From positions 1,054,001 to 1,118,000 of the forward strand of contig JAXBDG010000017.1 of the NCBI GenBank assembly GCA_036320915.1: DNA of 64,000 nt, in the 5' to 3' direction. The DNA comes from Linnemannia elongata (lineage: Eukaryota > Mortierellomycota > Mortierellomycetes > Mortierellales > Mortierellaceae). Both the position numbers and the translations under genes were made by a program. Position 1 is the first letter of the stretch; each line of letters opens with the position of its first letter. Shown piece by piece: positions 34,931 through 46,605 of this stretch. The notes under the pieces are model-generated. The model made no database searches and had not been told where the DNA came from. It saw only the letters and a list, made by a program, of their open reading frames with translations.

Positions 34931-37114
34931 CATCGGTGCATCCAGAGCTCACCATGACTTGCAATTCCTTCTCATCTCCCTGTGCCTCTGCTCGAACTGA
35001 GCTCCCTATTTATTGATATCCTGTTGTGTCCTCTCCTGCCGTGTCCTGCCCGCACCAACCACTCTCCGTGATGCATTGGATGTACTACGAAAAAGGTATT
35101 TTGTTTTTTGTCTGTTTTTACCTTGGTGGTTTCCTCTTCATCCTGGACGTCAAATTCAAATGACTTGAGGTTAAAATCAATGCCGACGCCAAGAGCCTTG
35201 ACTATTGACTCCTTGAGACACCACATCCGATAGAATCGCTTCAATTGAGGCGCTGTTCCCGAGGGTGATGATGGGTCTGCAGGGGCGTCTGTCATGAATG
35301 CAACTTCTTTTGCCGTGAACTGATCCAATGGCAGTCGGTCGTTATTTTTGGGTTGTTGTCCAGTGATAGAGATTAGAAGTTGTATATTGGTGTGCGCCCA
35401 TGTTTCAACCATCCATAATTGACAGGACCATCGAATCAAGGTCATAAAGCGAGCGGTGAAATAAAAGGAAAAGATACTTTGGTTAGCGGGCATGAAGACG
35501 TCGCTCGTTGGTATAGTACCAATGAAGAAAAATATCCTTCATTTTCCTTGCTTCTTGGCTCCTATTTTTCTCCCCTTCACTCTTCGTCAATAGTCCATTG
35601 CTCGGCCTCCTTTTACACTTTCGTTCATTTTAGTTCGTGCTCATTTTTATGTCCTGATACCTTTGCTCAAAGGATAGAGTCATGACACGTACCTGATCCA
35701 AGAAACACGCGGAAAATGTCTCGAAAGATTCTCCTGGGACCTGCTCCTGAAAGTCCATGACATCAACTCCAAGGCGGACCGTGCTCTCTAAGGACGTGTC
35801 GCCGACGAGGATGACCCAGTCTCCATGATGGGAGATGTTGAAGCTCACTTTTGTCAAGTGCGCGGGTTGCAACTGTTTGTTGTTGAGATGAAGCAGGAAC
35901 GACAATGACGTCAATATTTGGATATTCGTGTGGCGAGAAATGGGAGGATTGTAGGAGGAGGAAGGGAAAGGGAATCAAGATTGACGACAAGACAGTGTGA
36001 GGGAAAGGGACAGAGAGAGACAGGGAAGAAGAGAAGGTAAAGATCTTTAGATGACCAAGAGAAGAAACGACAGATAAGAGGACCAATAAAGAGCCATTAT
36101 GGTATTGAAGTAACACGTTCCCAGAACAGAAACAACTACAAAGAAAAAAACAAGCAAAAAGTGTTTGACGGGGTGGGAGAAATGACAGAGAAAGAGGAGA
36201 AGGGGAGGGTTACAAGGAACGGGGGGCTGTTTATGTTTATCGAACAACGTGTAACATGAGAAAAATACGAGACAAGGGAAGGAGACGAGACGAGACGAGG
36301 AGGAGGGAGAGGATAGGATGGGAGAGCGGAGGGGATGGAGAATGTACTATCGGTGTTGTTGTTGTTGTTGCTGTTGCTGTTGAATTGTTCAATTACTTGA
36401 TGGTTGTTGTTTGTTGTTTGTTGTTTGTTGTTGCTGTTGTTGCTGAATTGTGCGTGGGTGTGAGTGTGAGTATGAGGTGATGTACCGTGTGCTCTGTAGC
36501 TCTTGTTGTTGATTGAGTTCACAGTTGGGAGAAGAAGAGGGGATTGATGATGCAAGTTGGTGCGACATAAGGTAGGGGAGGATGACGAGGACATAGGGAA
36601 AGGGAAGGGAAGTGGAACACAAGTGATATCGGGCAATGAGCAATTGGATAGGGATTCAAACGATAGAGGCCAATATAGGACGTGAATGGAACTAATCAAC
36701 AGAGAGTTGGCCATAAAAAAACAAGGGTCCAGCTGAACAAAGTACCCCTCATTCCATTACACAAGAAAATAGTAAGTGAAATAATAATAGAGTCAATTGA
36801 ATTGTACGAGACAACTTTACCAGGATAGGCTTGTTCGTTTCGGATCGAGAAAAGACGAGCCGGTCCCATCGGCAGTTATGGTGGGCCGCAAAGAAGCTAT
36901 GGATCATTAGACGCCCGATCAGCGCCCGCCGCATGTCGTCCTCAAGGCGAAACTGGAGAAGACGGTCGCACTCGATCTTAGGGAGAAAGTTGAGGAGATT
37001 TGAGACAGGGACAATGTTGGGCTTGTCGTCGTCCGTAAGTGATGTGACCAGGGGCTCGACATTCTCGAGCAACAGTGGCTGTCTAATGTTGAAGGCCCAA
37101 CGTGCGATTGGCAT
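33852..37114 (-). CDS. 4'-phosphopantetheinyl transferase (Lys5/AASDHPPT type)
   Basis: Four exons, all phase 0 (37114-36821, 35872-35693, 35319-35122, 34076-33852), give 298 aa. The enzyme moves phosphopantetheine from CoA to a serine of carrier proteins such as alpha-aminoadipate reductase (lysine synthesis) or fatty-acid/polyketide synthases. Motifs are FNISHHGDWVILVGD, the metal-binding GVDVMD (D135) and the hallmark W191-x2-K194-E195-x3-K199. The C-terminal extension (EALLDADHCYAIAAQ) fits the Lys5/Sfp class. Introns 1 (~950 nt) and 3 (~1045 nt) are 5-10 times longer than neighbouring introns and contain homopolymers (G run 34101-34123, T run 34879-34930) and TTG/TTTG repeats. A GGTT repeat lies just upstream of the ATG. 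Confidence 0.9.
34101..34123. repeat. Poly(G) run, 23 nt, in intron 3 of the PPTase gene
   Basis: Uninterrupted G on the plus strand, C in the transcript, about 25 nt upstream of the exon-4 acceptor in the sense direction. It effectively forms the acceptor's pyrimidine tract. Confidence 0.9.
34879..34930. repeat. Poly(T)/poly(A) run, 52 nt, in intron 3 of the PPTase gene
   Basis: The longest homopolymer in the window: T on the plus strand, A in the transcript sense. An A-rich run in an unusually long intron could be the tail of an old retro-insertion, but no recognisable element body adjoins it. Confidence 0.9.
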
Positions 37115-37183
37115 GGCAGAGTATGTGTGTCTGTAGATATACTTTTCCGTTTTCTTTCCAGCTTGGAAGAGATGGGTTTGGGC

Positions 37184-37262
37184 TGGCGGGTTGGCGGGTT
37201 GGCGGGTTGGCTGGTTGGCTGATTGGTTGGTTGGTTGGTTGGTTGGTTGGTTGGTTGATTGA
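37184..37262. repeat. GGTT/GGCGGGTT tandem repeat in the PPTase leader
   Basis: Repeats of GGTTGGC and GGTT units, AACC-type in the gene sense, within 70-150 bp upstream of the PPTase ATG at 37114. This is a slippage-prone microsatellite in the 5' leader or promoter. Confidence 0.85.
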
Positions 37263-40200
37263 TATGGATTGCTGGTTTGGTTGGTTGGCGTGTATTGCTG
37301 TCGTCTTAGTGAGTCAGAGAACAAGAGTTAAAGGAAGCCTGCTGGGAACTGTTGTTGGACGAACAATAAAAAAAATGGTGTCGTTGCTGTGTAAATGAGA
37401 AGCTGAACTGAGTCACTGTCGAGTGTAGGGAAGGAAAGGAAAGGAAAGAATGTGAAGCGTGCCTTTTTTTTCTTTTCCTTTCTTTTTTTTTTTTAGTTAT
37501 GGTTGTACTTGTTGAAATGGAGTGATTCCGAGTTGAAATGAGGTAATGAAGTTGAGGTATGTGGTGGAATGGCGATGGCAAGTTTCGAAGTTGGATGTTG
37601 TTGCCGCTGCCGTGGTGGTGGTGGTGGGGGTGGTCCAAACTCGAGCTTGTTTTGTTTGTGGCGAGGAGAGAGGGTGAGGTAAGGTAAAGTGAAGGAAGAG
37701 GATAAAGAGAAGCTGAGCTGTTGTCTTTGACTGAGTGGGGAAAGGAGGAGGCGGAGGAGGTATGGGCAGGGAGGACGACAACGCTAGGAAGGAAGAAGGA
37801 AGAAGGAAGAAGGAAGCAGAAGCGAGAAAGGAAAGGAAAGGAAGGGAAAGAGAGGAAAGAGGAAGGAAGGAGAAAAAAAAGAAAGGAAGAGAAGTGAACA
37901 AAGAGAAAAAAGAAGAAGGAACGAAGGAGCGAAAAAAGGGTCCCACGGGTGAGGTTTTCCGATTTGAATGAATATTATATGTTCTTTCTCCTTTTTTGAT
38001 ATCCGTCGTCAAATAGAGTCGCTTTTGGCGGGAAGTGCGATGTGTAATTGACAGGGGGTTCTCGATGGAGGGACAGGGCAGAAAAGATGACAAAGGCGTG
38101 CAGGAACAAAGCAACAAAGGAAGGAAGGATGGAAGGGAAGGAAGGAAGGGATAGAAGGTGTATAGAAGGATCGAGAGAGAGGGAGGAGGAGGGGACACAG
38201 AATGAGGGTAAGAGAGGGTTGAGAGTGGTGTGAGGGAGTGGAGGGAGAGAAAGTGATAGAGAGAGTGAAGGGAAAGGGAGATAAAGAGAAAAGGAGAAGA
38301 AAAAAAGAGAAAAAAAAAAAAAAGAGATCGATCTCTCTTTTTATGTTTGAAAAACAAAAACAAAAAAAAAGACGACGACTGATGATCAGTGATTGACTAC
38401 ATCCCACACATACAGACTCAAAAGGGAGTCGCCCAACCGCCCGGATCCATTCATACCATATGGCATAGTAGACAAGAGCAGCAAGGGAGGGATGAGCAAA
38501 AGGGTCACATCAACGCATTGTGGTCATGTCACCTTGCATCCCACACCCACTCCTCACACAAACAAATAAACAAATTAAACAAACAAACCATTGACTTGCT
38601 GGATGGACTGGGCTGGCTCTCTTCCTTGCTTTCTTTTTGGGCAGCAATCGTACCCATAGACGATGTCATCGACGTTATAAAACACCAGCTCTCTCACATA
38701 CACACAGATCTCTATTTTTTTCCTCCGTGTTGATCAGATCTACTACCCACTCTGCCCACCTTCAAGTAGGCGGGGTGGCGGAGACGAACCGCATTATCTT
38801 AAAAAAAAAACCAGAAACAGCAACAATAAATAGCCTTTCATTGTCGTCGTCGACTTTTTTTTGTCTTGAACATCGTCATCGATCCACAGGCTGCTCTCCT
38901 GTCTGTTCTTGCTCCTTTTACAAAAAAATAAAATAAAAACTATTCAGTCGCGCCAGGTTCATGCGAACCCGTGATACAGTCAAGGTACCCGGGTCTCTTC
39001 TTTTTTACACTCTTCGACCGCACACCCGCCCATCACCATCAGTGCTCTCCTCTCATACATAGGCACGGACAGGAGACAGCAAAAGACAAGTACGAGTAAA
39101 ACATTGGTCCAAAGTCCATCGTCATTGAGGCGCCAAAATACACGGAAATTGCTCAGATCTCTCTCAGTGTTTTCTTTTTTCGTGCTCTCTAAGTTCACTC
39201 CACTCACTCTCTCAGATCTCGTTTTTTTTTCCTTTGTCGAGTACTGTACTACATTTCTCAAATGCAATAATCGCATCTCACTCTTGTTGTTCTTGAACAA
39301 CTACAATTCGTTTTGTTTTCCATTCCAGGCAACTTACATGTTTGTTCCTCCTCTCGCACACACACACACACTCAATCTCATAATCAAAACTGAACCCTTT
39401 TGGAGTCAGGAGGGTTTATCTCGAGACATTGTTCTATACCGCGCAATCATTTTTTTCTGGTCTCTTGGCGAACGGAATAAGGGCTGAATTGCAATAGCGG
39501 GAGAGGGATGAGGCGTCCCCTCCTTGTCGCGTCGTTTAATCTGTTGACAAATGATGAATAACATTTGATAGACATTTATAACTTGTTAGTTTGGTGTTGC
39601 GTGGGATTTTTTTTTTTTTTGTTTCGGCGCCCATTTTTTTTTTAGTCAATATCATGGTTTCGGCTCCTGGAAGTCAAACAATCACGCCTAACTTATCCAT
39701 TCTCTTCCAGTCTTTCTTCCTATTTTCTTCTTCTCCTTTCTCCTCCCCTTCTCCTGACCCTGGCCCTGAATTAGCCTATCCAAGTTTACGAACGATAACA
39801 AAAAGTAATCTCCTTGTTTGAAGTGCCGCATCATTCTTTCTTCGGTGCCTGTTCCTGAAAAACAAAATCATTTAACGGAGGTGAGCTCGACACTCGTCCG
39901 TGTTTCGACTTAACGAACAGTCACTTCTTTGCCACCAAACCTTCTTTGCCACTTTGACCCACTTTTTATCTCGCGCCAGGACGTTGCTTTTTTCGCGCTT
40001 CGATAATGTGCTTGAGTATGTGGTAACAAGGCATGAATAAGATTACTCGACTTTCTCAACTATTTTTGCATTGTCTCTCTGCCGGCTTTACAAGCATCGG
40101 CCCATGCAGTTCAGGTACGGAGAACAAGCCACATAACTTGGACCGGGGCAGTGCTTTTTTCGTTTACCGTTCTGAGCACCAATCCTCAAGATGGGAAGAT

Positions 40201-40801
40201 AAAGAGAGAGATACTGTATTGAACATAGTTTTACGAGACCAGAAGGATCCTGTCGAAAAAAATGTTTTTTATTGCGGACATTAGAGCACAAGAGTCAAGA
40301 GCCAAGTGTAGAGATATCTTTACAAGTATCGAGGGCGGGGTCGTTACGGTTGCCACGGTGGTTATGGTGGTATGTTGTGAGCACTCTCGTAAAAACCGTA
40401 CACCAATGGGCTGGTGGATGGATCAGGTACAGTAATGACCAATGTATTTGATTGCTTTGAAAAGAAATGTACGATAAAAAAAGGACAAAGTAGCTCCAGT
40501 GGATCTTTTTTTTAAGGCGTTTTTGTGATCAGAATGGGTCACCGATCTGGCCTTTTTCTCTATCGAGGTTGTTAACAAACAGCAAAGAAAAATGAACAGC
40601 GTTGTGTGGTCTCATCTTTTATCCAGAGCAATAAATAGCGCGATGCATGTCCATCTTTCCTTGCTGTCACCCCCTGGAAAATGTTAATAGCCATTGGTAT
40701 GATGAAGAGGGACACGCGACGGGCATTGGTTCAAGAAACGCGGTCTCAAAGACACGTTTTTTTTTAGCCTCTTTCACCAAAAGACCTCGTTCTGGCCCTA
40801 A

Positions 40802-41183
40802 CTTCATTCTTTTCCTACTGCTACCTTCATAAGCGATCACGCCCTTGAAGAAGCCTATAGTTCACACCTAGCACAACCCATCGCGTCCAGCCCCTCCCCC
40901 GGCCGCGTTCGACTGTTTCCATTAATCCATCACTACTTCGCGCCTCGCCTCGGTGTTGTCTATTTCCACAAAGCAACTGGCGACGCTAAAGATAGCACCA
41001 CACCATACAACGCCAGATCATCGCTATTCACCTCCTTGTATGGTAACCATTGGCGTTCACCGACGCGTCTCCCAGATAACGCACAACTCATAACCACAAG
41101 GCAGGCCCAGTCATGCAGGCCAAACTCATTCTGCAATAAACGGAAGGTAGCAATACAGCAAACCAGTTGGCATTCGTGTTAGT
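40802..41183 (+). pseudogene. Protein-like open frame without start codon, unrecognised
   Basis: The frame opens after a TAA at 40799-40801 and stays open ~127 codons to a TAG at ~41181. It includes LEEAYSSHLAQPIASSPSPG, RVRLFPLIHHYFAPRLGVVY and ARSSLFTSLYGNHWRSPTRL, with no ATG. A second frame starting at 41167 (VIAIQLTDAHQHLESFDYST) continues in protein-like style, as if after a frameshift. It could be an exon of an unmodelled gene or a decayed gene or repeat. No domain is recognised. Confidence 0.3.
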
Positions 41184-41829
41184 AATAGCAATCCAACTGA
41201 CGGATGCACATCAGCACCTCGAGAGCTTTGATTACTCAACGGGGAGCCGAGAAAGATCCAATTATGCACTTTGCATAATCAATGGGTGCCTTTCCCCTTC
41301 ATCCCCCTCAATTCTCATTTGGTTTATTTTTGACCATTTGGACAATAATATCTGGTGTTCTCTTTGAAGTGTCGTCGAAACTCTCCCATTCTTGTTGCTT
41401 TGTCACCCTTTTTTTTTCTTGGTCGAGTTGGTCAAGTTACTCGGGGGGAAAGCATGCACCTTTTGTTTTGTATTTGCCGTTTATTTTTTTGTTGCGTTCT
41501 ATGTCCCACAATAAAAACAAGAAGGTCGAAAGCAAAGGCAATGATTGGTGTTCATCGCCCCAGTTTTTTTTTTTTATTTGTTCTCGCTCTTTCACGGACT
41601 CCTTTACTTTTCCGTTGCATGTCTGATTTGTCAATTCTCTAATGTTATTTTCGGGGTTCTCGTAAATTTGCATCTGCATGTACACCATCCATTTACCATG
41701 CATTTTTATTTCCTCCTCTCCTTCTCCTCCCTTCTCTCCCTCTCCCTTATTCTCGCTCATTCCATGCCTTGGTTTTGATTCCTCTTGTTCTTTCTTGCAT
41801 TCGTTCCATGCAGCTGAATGCATTTTTTT

Positions 41830-41831
<2 letters not shown>

Positions 41832-41865
<34 letters not shown>
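41832..41865. repeat. (CA)n microsatellite
   Basis: About 17 uninterrupted CA units in the gene-poor spacer. Confidence 0.95.
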
Positions 41866-41868
<3 letters not shown>

Positions 41869-42264
41869 TCTCCTTTTTGTTCTTTCTCTTTGCTCCTATC
41901 TCAATCTCTCTAGAAATCTCGATTTTTTTTCTCTAATAAACGACCGGGGTCACTAGATTGTTTTCCCACTCACACAAGTTTGTTTATGTTTTATCCCCAT
42001 TGACTCATGGGGCTATTTGGTTGAATGCACAGTGCCGGTCGGTATAATACATATATACATACATGTGTTCGTCGTGGGACACATAAGCCGTATGCTTTTT
42101 TTTTTTTTTTTTTTTTTTTTTGGTTTTCCTTTTCCTTTCCTTTTCCCTTTCCTCTCATCTATCGGCATATTGTCCTTTATGCTTTTTTGTACAAGATCTG
42201 AAGTACCTTAATTATATTGTGCCGATCACGACAAAGGCGAGACGTGTGTAAGAAAGCCAACGGG

Positions 42265-42330
42265 AAGGAGGAAGAGAAGGCGAAAGGGAAGGTGGAAGGG
42301 AAGGCGGAAGGGAAGGTGGAAGGGAAGGAG
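42265..42330. repeat. 12-bp imperfect tandem repeat (GAAGGYGGAAGG)
   Basis: About four to five units of GAAGG-C/T-G-A/G-AAGG on the plus strand, about 280 bp beyond the stop of the GH16 gene. Confidence 0.7.
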
Positions 42331-42605
42331 GGAGAGGCGTGTTATGTGCGGTACGCCTCCTTTCGGCCGGGGCACCCGGACGGGAGTCGAGTCTGAACTA
42401 GCACGCCATGAGATGGGTGGATGACAGGTAAAGAAGGGCACGCTAAAGAATAACAAAAACCATTCAGGATGAAAGTACATAGCTTTGCGCAACCACGTTT
42501 CGTTAGCAATGCGTTGATTTGTTTTTAATTTGGGTTGTGCAACAAAGACATCTGTACAAAGCTAATGACCAAAGGAATGGCAGTGAGAAAAAAAAAAAGT
42601 GAACC

Positions 42606-43688
42606 TCACAGGCCGAGGTTTCGCTGACTGGAAGAAGAAGGAGAAGTACGCGTGGTGGACGCGGTGGTCTTGGGTTGAGTGAAATAAGCCGCTCCACAAA
42701 CCAACGCCAACAACATAAACGTCCATTTGATCAACGAAAGGACCACCATCTCCATATACGCCAACATCCTTGCAAAATAACCCTCCTCGTGTCCATATCC
42801 ATGCTGCTCTTGTCCTCCATAAAACTTGGCATCACCGCCCTTTTTACCCTTATTCATCTTTCTGTACCTCTTGGCCATCTCCGCTTCCAAAGCCTGAGCC
42901 TTCTTCAACCTCTTCAACGCATCGGGGCCAGGCCAGGGTTTGTTGCCCTCCTTGGAATCGAAACAGCTAACCTCGATGGAATCAACGGTAGTGATATACT
43001 CGTCCAGGTTATCGGGTCCATAGTCGGTCTTCCCGCCGGCCCAGTCTCGCGTCTCAACCGCGTGTCCTGCATCCCAAACCGTCAATTGCAACTGCATGGG
43101 CTTCTCAGGCAAACCACCAAGAGCATCTTTCGCAAGCACTGTTCTGAGGACCTTTCCATCAACGGACCAACGGATCATTTTGTCCGTCCATTCGATCTTG
43201 TAGACTAGGTCGTGTTTTGTCGAATCTCGTTTCAATTCATGACTCTCCTCATGAGAGTCCAACTTCCAAACGGGTTGGTGGCGGTGATTGTGACCATGGA
43301 CCCCGTTGTTTCCCCCAAGACGATGCTGTACAGCCTCCTCAAGGGTTTCGGTAGGTCGGACGCGACGGTAATAGTTGGTAATAACCCGTTTGGGGTCTCG
43401 ACCAGTCAATTCGAACGAAATCTCTTCACCAAGGGCAGGGTTGGAGAGCAAGAAGGCAGTGACAATGCCTGGACCTGTGGCGCCTGATCTGAACTTTGCG
43501 GTGAAAGTTCCGTATTTGTTCCAGCGAGTTGATGATACGGTTGCACCAAATCCTCCGCCACTCTGTGTCTTAACCATGTCTCTAATTTCGTGTCACGGAC
43601 CGCAGTTATTGTGATTCGTTGGGAGACAAAAAAAAATGAGGTCAGAATGTGATCACCTCTAACAGCATGAAAGGGGTCACTGTTCTTA

Positions 43689-43719
<31 letters not shown>

Positions 43720-44281
43720 TTCCTTGAAAGAAGGGCTTACCTGCGAGTATGAAGCAACAGCTTGTGGTTGTGGTGGTCAATCTTGGCGTATGGGGCGATG
43801 TGATGGAAATCAGAGATCCAGTGGGCTTGGTTGGGGTCACCAGTGAAAGCCTGTTTGGGGATCAAGAGGTTGGATTGTTTAAACTGATCCTTGATGTTTT
43901 GACAGGCTGGGAGAGGGAAGCAACCCTCGACGTGTGAATGTGTTGGATCGCAGCTCAGCGATATGGGGCACGCCTCCATCGATGTTGTGTGACATGTTCC
44001 GTCTAAAAATGAAATGGGATGGTAGAGAAGGGGATGCTAATGTGTGAATAGAAGACAACCTGAGATATTTTTGATGTCTTCTACGCAGGGAGGCAGTGGG
44101 ACGTACTGTTGCAGCATGGCTCGGCGATAGGACAGGGCATATGATGGGATCCGCAGAAGGAGGATTCGCGTGTGGTCAAGGATTTGGGGAGGTTTTGGTG
44201 GCGACCAAAGAAGGATGCCTTGACTGGCGTCAGTGGTAGTGCCAGTAAAAGCAGCGAGATGGACAGTGTGAGCGTCTTCAT
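42606..44281 (-). CDS. GH16 Crh-like cell-wall glycosidase/transglycosylase with altered active-site motif
   Basis: Three exons (44281-44107, 44002-43741, 43581-42606) give 470 aa. There is a signal peptide (~1-22), a Cys-rich N-terminal module (CGSHHMPCP, AEPCCNNGTCH) as in Crh chitin-beta-glucan crosslinking enzymes, then the GH16 jelly-roll: HHIAPYAKIDHHNHKLLLHT, SGGGFGATVSSTRWNKYGTF, AKFRSG, VYKIEWTDKMIRWSVDGKV, PMQLQLTVWDAG. The catalytic strand reads E199-I-S201-F-E203, whereas the family norm is E-x-D-x-E; nucleophile and acid/base glutamates remain, the middle Asp is Ser. A late hydrophobic segment (VVLSLIKWTFMLLALVCGAA) followed by a short polar tail fits one membrane anchor rather than GPI. 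Intron 2 contains a 30-nt class homopolymer. Confidence 0.87.
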
Positions 44282-44740
44282 TTTTTATTTGTCAAGGTCC
44301 TGAAGCCGAAGAGTGAGTTGGGTGGGAAAAAGTAGGTGAAAGATAGTGGTGATGATGGTAGTGGTGGTGTTAGTGATGGTATGTGCGTGAATTTGAATAA
44401 ATGGAAAGTGGAAGCAAGGAGAAAAAAAACGAAAAAAAAAACAAATAGCGGACCCTCCTCAACTAACAAAAAAGAAAAAACGCGAACAATCGTCATTTTT
44501 TCTTGCATGATTGAGACCGAGAATTTTTTCGCAATTAGAAATGTTTCGCCCTCCCACTTACTCTTCGTTGACGACTTCACTATTGCCCCGCTCAATGTCC
44601 ACAGTGTAATTACTTCCGTCTCTGTTGTGGGAGTTCTATTTTCGCCTATATCGCGCCAATTGAACTCCTACATACTTCATGCACGGTTTTCAGAGAAAAA
44701 AGTGGACCTTTTTTTTTTTTTTTTACAACGCTCGGGAGGG
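44282..44740. other. GH16 upstream region
   Basis: About 460 bp between the GH16 start codon and the LINE 3' end, with T-rich patches (44709-44724) and one E2F-like TCGCGCC at ~44651. No gene is visible. Confidence 0.6.
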
Positions 44741-44939
44741 TTTTTTTTTCTTTTTTTTTTTTTTTTTTCGTACACAATTTTATTTCTCTGAAGAATAGAA
44801 CAAAGGAGGCATTTGGAAGTAAAGGGAACTACAGACCAAACTCTTCAGTGAACCATCCGTCAGTCACAGTCCGGTCCGAAACCTGGCTCTGCGCAACAAT
44901 TGTAGCTGCTCATCACAGCAATAACGGAAGAAAATAGAA

Positions 44940-46377
44940 CTAGATACGAATGTAGGGGACTCTTCCCATCCTCTCCATCAATGACAACCTCCTCCTTCCC
45001 AACAAACTCTCCAACAGCCGCTCGTCAGCTGCGCGTGGTTCCTTGGTCGCTCCAGGGCAGATCCGATCCTCATGTGTGGCTAGCGAAGCGCCACACGGGC
45101 AGAAACCATCACGCGTGATGTAACCATATCCTTGACTCCAGTCGCCACGGGGGCCTGTGTATTTTGATGTTTTGTCCTTGGCTGAGATGCCCTGGGTCTG
45201 CTCCCACGCGATCGTCGCGGAGCATCGGGGTTTCCAGATCCTCTCTGAGGCCTGCGTCTCCAGATAGCCAACAAATTTGTGGAGGACCGTCTTGGCGATC
45301 GACTGTGGGGTTCTGAAGACCGCGCACCATTCGGTCAACATGCTCTTAGGGGTGATGCCGCGGAGTAAGTCCGATACGTTCCATTTGGGGTTCTCATCGC
45401 GATCGGGAGCAGGACTACCGCTGTGCACGGCTCGAGCTCCACCGATAGAGGAGAATCCCTGCACATGATCCGCATCTCGGGGGAACCGCCAGTATACGGG
45501 TACTGGCCTCGGGGCTAGACGACCGTTATCCACCGCGCGTCTGTGTTCTCGATTCCTGGCTGCATTGTAGCTGTTTGTCGCCTGTACACCCCACTCGTCG
45601 ATCTTGCCCATAGCCTCCTTCCAGATCGTAGTGATAGTTTCAGCTGCCGAGGCACAGTTCCAGACATGTTCGTTATCCTCCTTCTCGAGCTCGCATCGTC
45701 GGCAAAGGCATGTTGGGTACAGATTGGGCTTGCGGGCCTGCATGGAGTTCAGGGTGGGCAACATCCCATGCAGCTTTTTGATGTGGTGTGTCCGTTGATG
45801 GGAGTCTTTGCTGTTGCTGTAAAAGGTAAAGACTGCTCGCCTGTCGTGAACATGAGCCAAGGTCGAGGTCCACTCCACGTCGTCAATGTCAGGGATCGCC
45901 CTCTTCACCCGTCTCTGCGACATCCAGGCCTGGTGGTGACGGATTGTCGTTTGTTGTTTGAGTAGCTGTCGTAGATCGATTTCAACAAGCCCGCCGTAGC
46001 ACTGTGCAAAGCTCCTGATGTCCGTCTGCTGCGTGAGATCCACTGTCAAGGGTACCGTAACACTCTGTGCTGCCGCCTTTGCCGCCTGGTCCGCCAGCTC
46101 GTTACCGTGATTGTTATTATGTCCCTTAATCCATACCACCTCAACCCCACCTGGCCGAGATTCCACGACCTGCCATAGCACCGCCCAAATACCCGTGTAT
46201 GTGCTCCTGAATCGTTTCCTCGGTAAGGCATCCCGACGATTCTTCACTAGACGTTGATACTTGTCCACCACCGACTCGTTGTCTAATTTGACCACAATGT
46301 CCTGTTCCGGAGGTGCTGACACGACTGCGACTAGAAGGCCCATGAGCTCAGACTTGGCCGAGGACGCATGACCGTCC
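44940..46377 (-). pseudogene. LINE ORF2 C-terminal remnant: RNase H plus zinc-binding tail
   Basis: About 478 codons remain, intact to the stop. The RNase H part shows GHASSAKSELMGLL, the D in VKLDNESVV, the histidine-bearing VWIKGHNNNHGNELADQAAK and its last aspartate. A C-x2-C...H...C segment follows (CLCRRCELEKEDNEHVWNC), a zf-RVT-like knuckle usual downstream of LINE RNase H. The C-terminus has another Cys-rich patch (FCPCGASLATHEDRICPG). Reverse transcriptase is absent, so it cannot act alone. The apparent start upstream of 46377 reads through the nested element's A tail and is an artefact. Confidence 0.85.
46362..46377. repeat. Target-site duplication, left copy
   Basis: GGACGCATGACCGTCC, identical to 46606-46621, flanking the nested LINE fragment. 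It belongs to the coding sequence of the outer element. Confidence 0.9.
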
Positions 46378-46605
46378 TTTTTTTTTTTTTTTTCGTACAC
46401 AATTTTATTTCTCTGACAAACAGAACAAAGGAGGCATTTGGAAGTAAAAGGGACTACAGACCAAACTCTTCAGTGAACCATCCGTCAGTCACAGTCCGGT
46501 CCGGGACCTGGCTCTGCGCAACAATTGTCGCTGCTCTTCACAGCAATAACGGAAGAAAATAAAACTAGATACGAATGAAAGGGATTCTTCCCATCCTCTC
46601 CATCT
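46378..46605 (-). mobile_element. Nested short LINE 3' fragment of the same family
   Basis: 228 bp holding an A tail (plus-strand T 46378-46393), the same 3' UTR as the outer element (both begin CGTACACAATTTTATTTCTC on the plus strand) and the last ~13 codons of its ORF, diverged at a few positions. It is flanked by perfect direct copies of GGACGCATGACCGTCC (46362-46377 and 46606-46621), a 16-bp target-site duplication, as left by target-primed reverse transcription. Confidence 0.92.

Larger units (their letters stand above)
37115..42605. other. Gene-poor spacer upstream of the PPTase gene
   Basis: 5.5 kb. It contains the GGTT repeat (37184-37262), a strongly purine-rich plus strand from ~37740 to 38320 (pyrimidine in the PPTase sense), a CA repeat (41832-41865), a T run (~42095-42121), a 12-bp imperfect tandem repeat (~42265-42330) and one protein-like frame at 40802-41183. 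No intact gene is supported. Long open frames (for example 288 codons at 37497-38363, minus) are low-complexity artefacts. Confidence 0.55.

Noticed and set aside
37497..38363. 288-codon minus-strand ORF
   Set aside because: Product of the pyrimidine-rich PPTase upstream tract; poly-Phe/Ser/Leu/Pro without domain character.
46378..46400. Start codon of the LINE ORF at 46400
   Set aside because: Reads through the nested element's A tail (poly-Lys); not part of the original protein.
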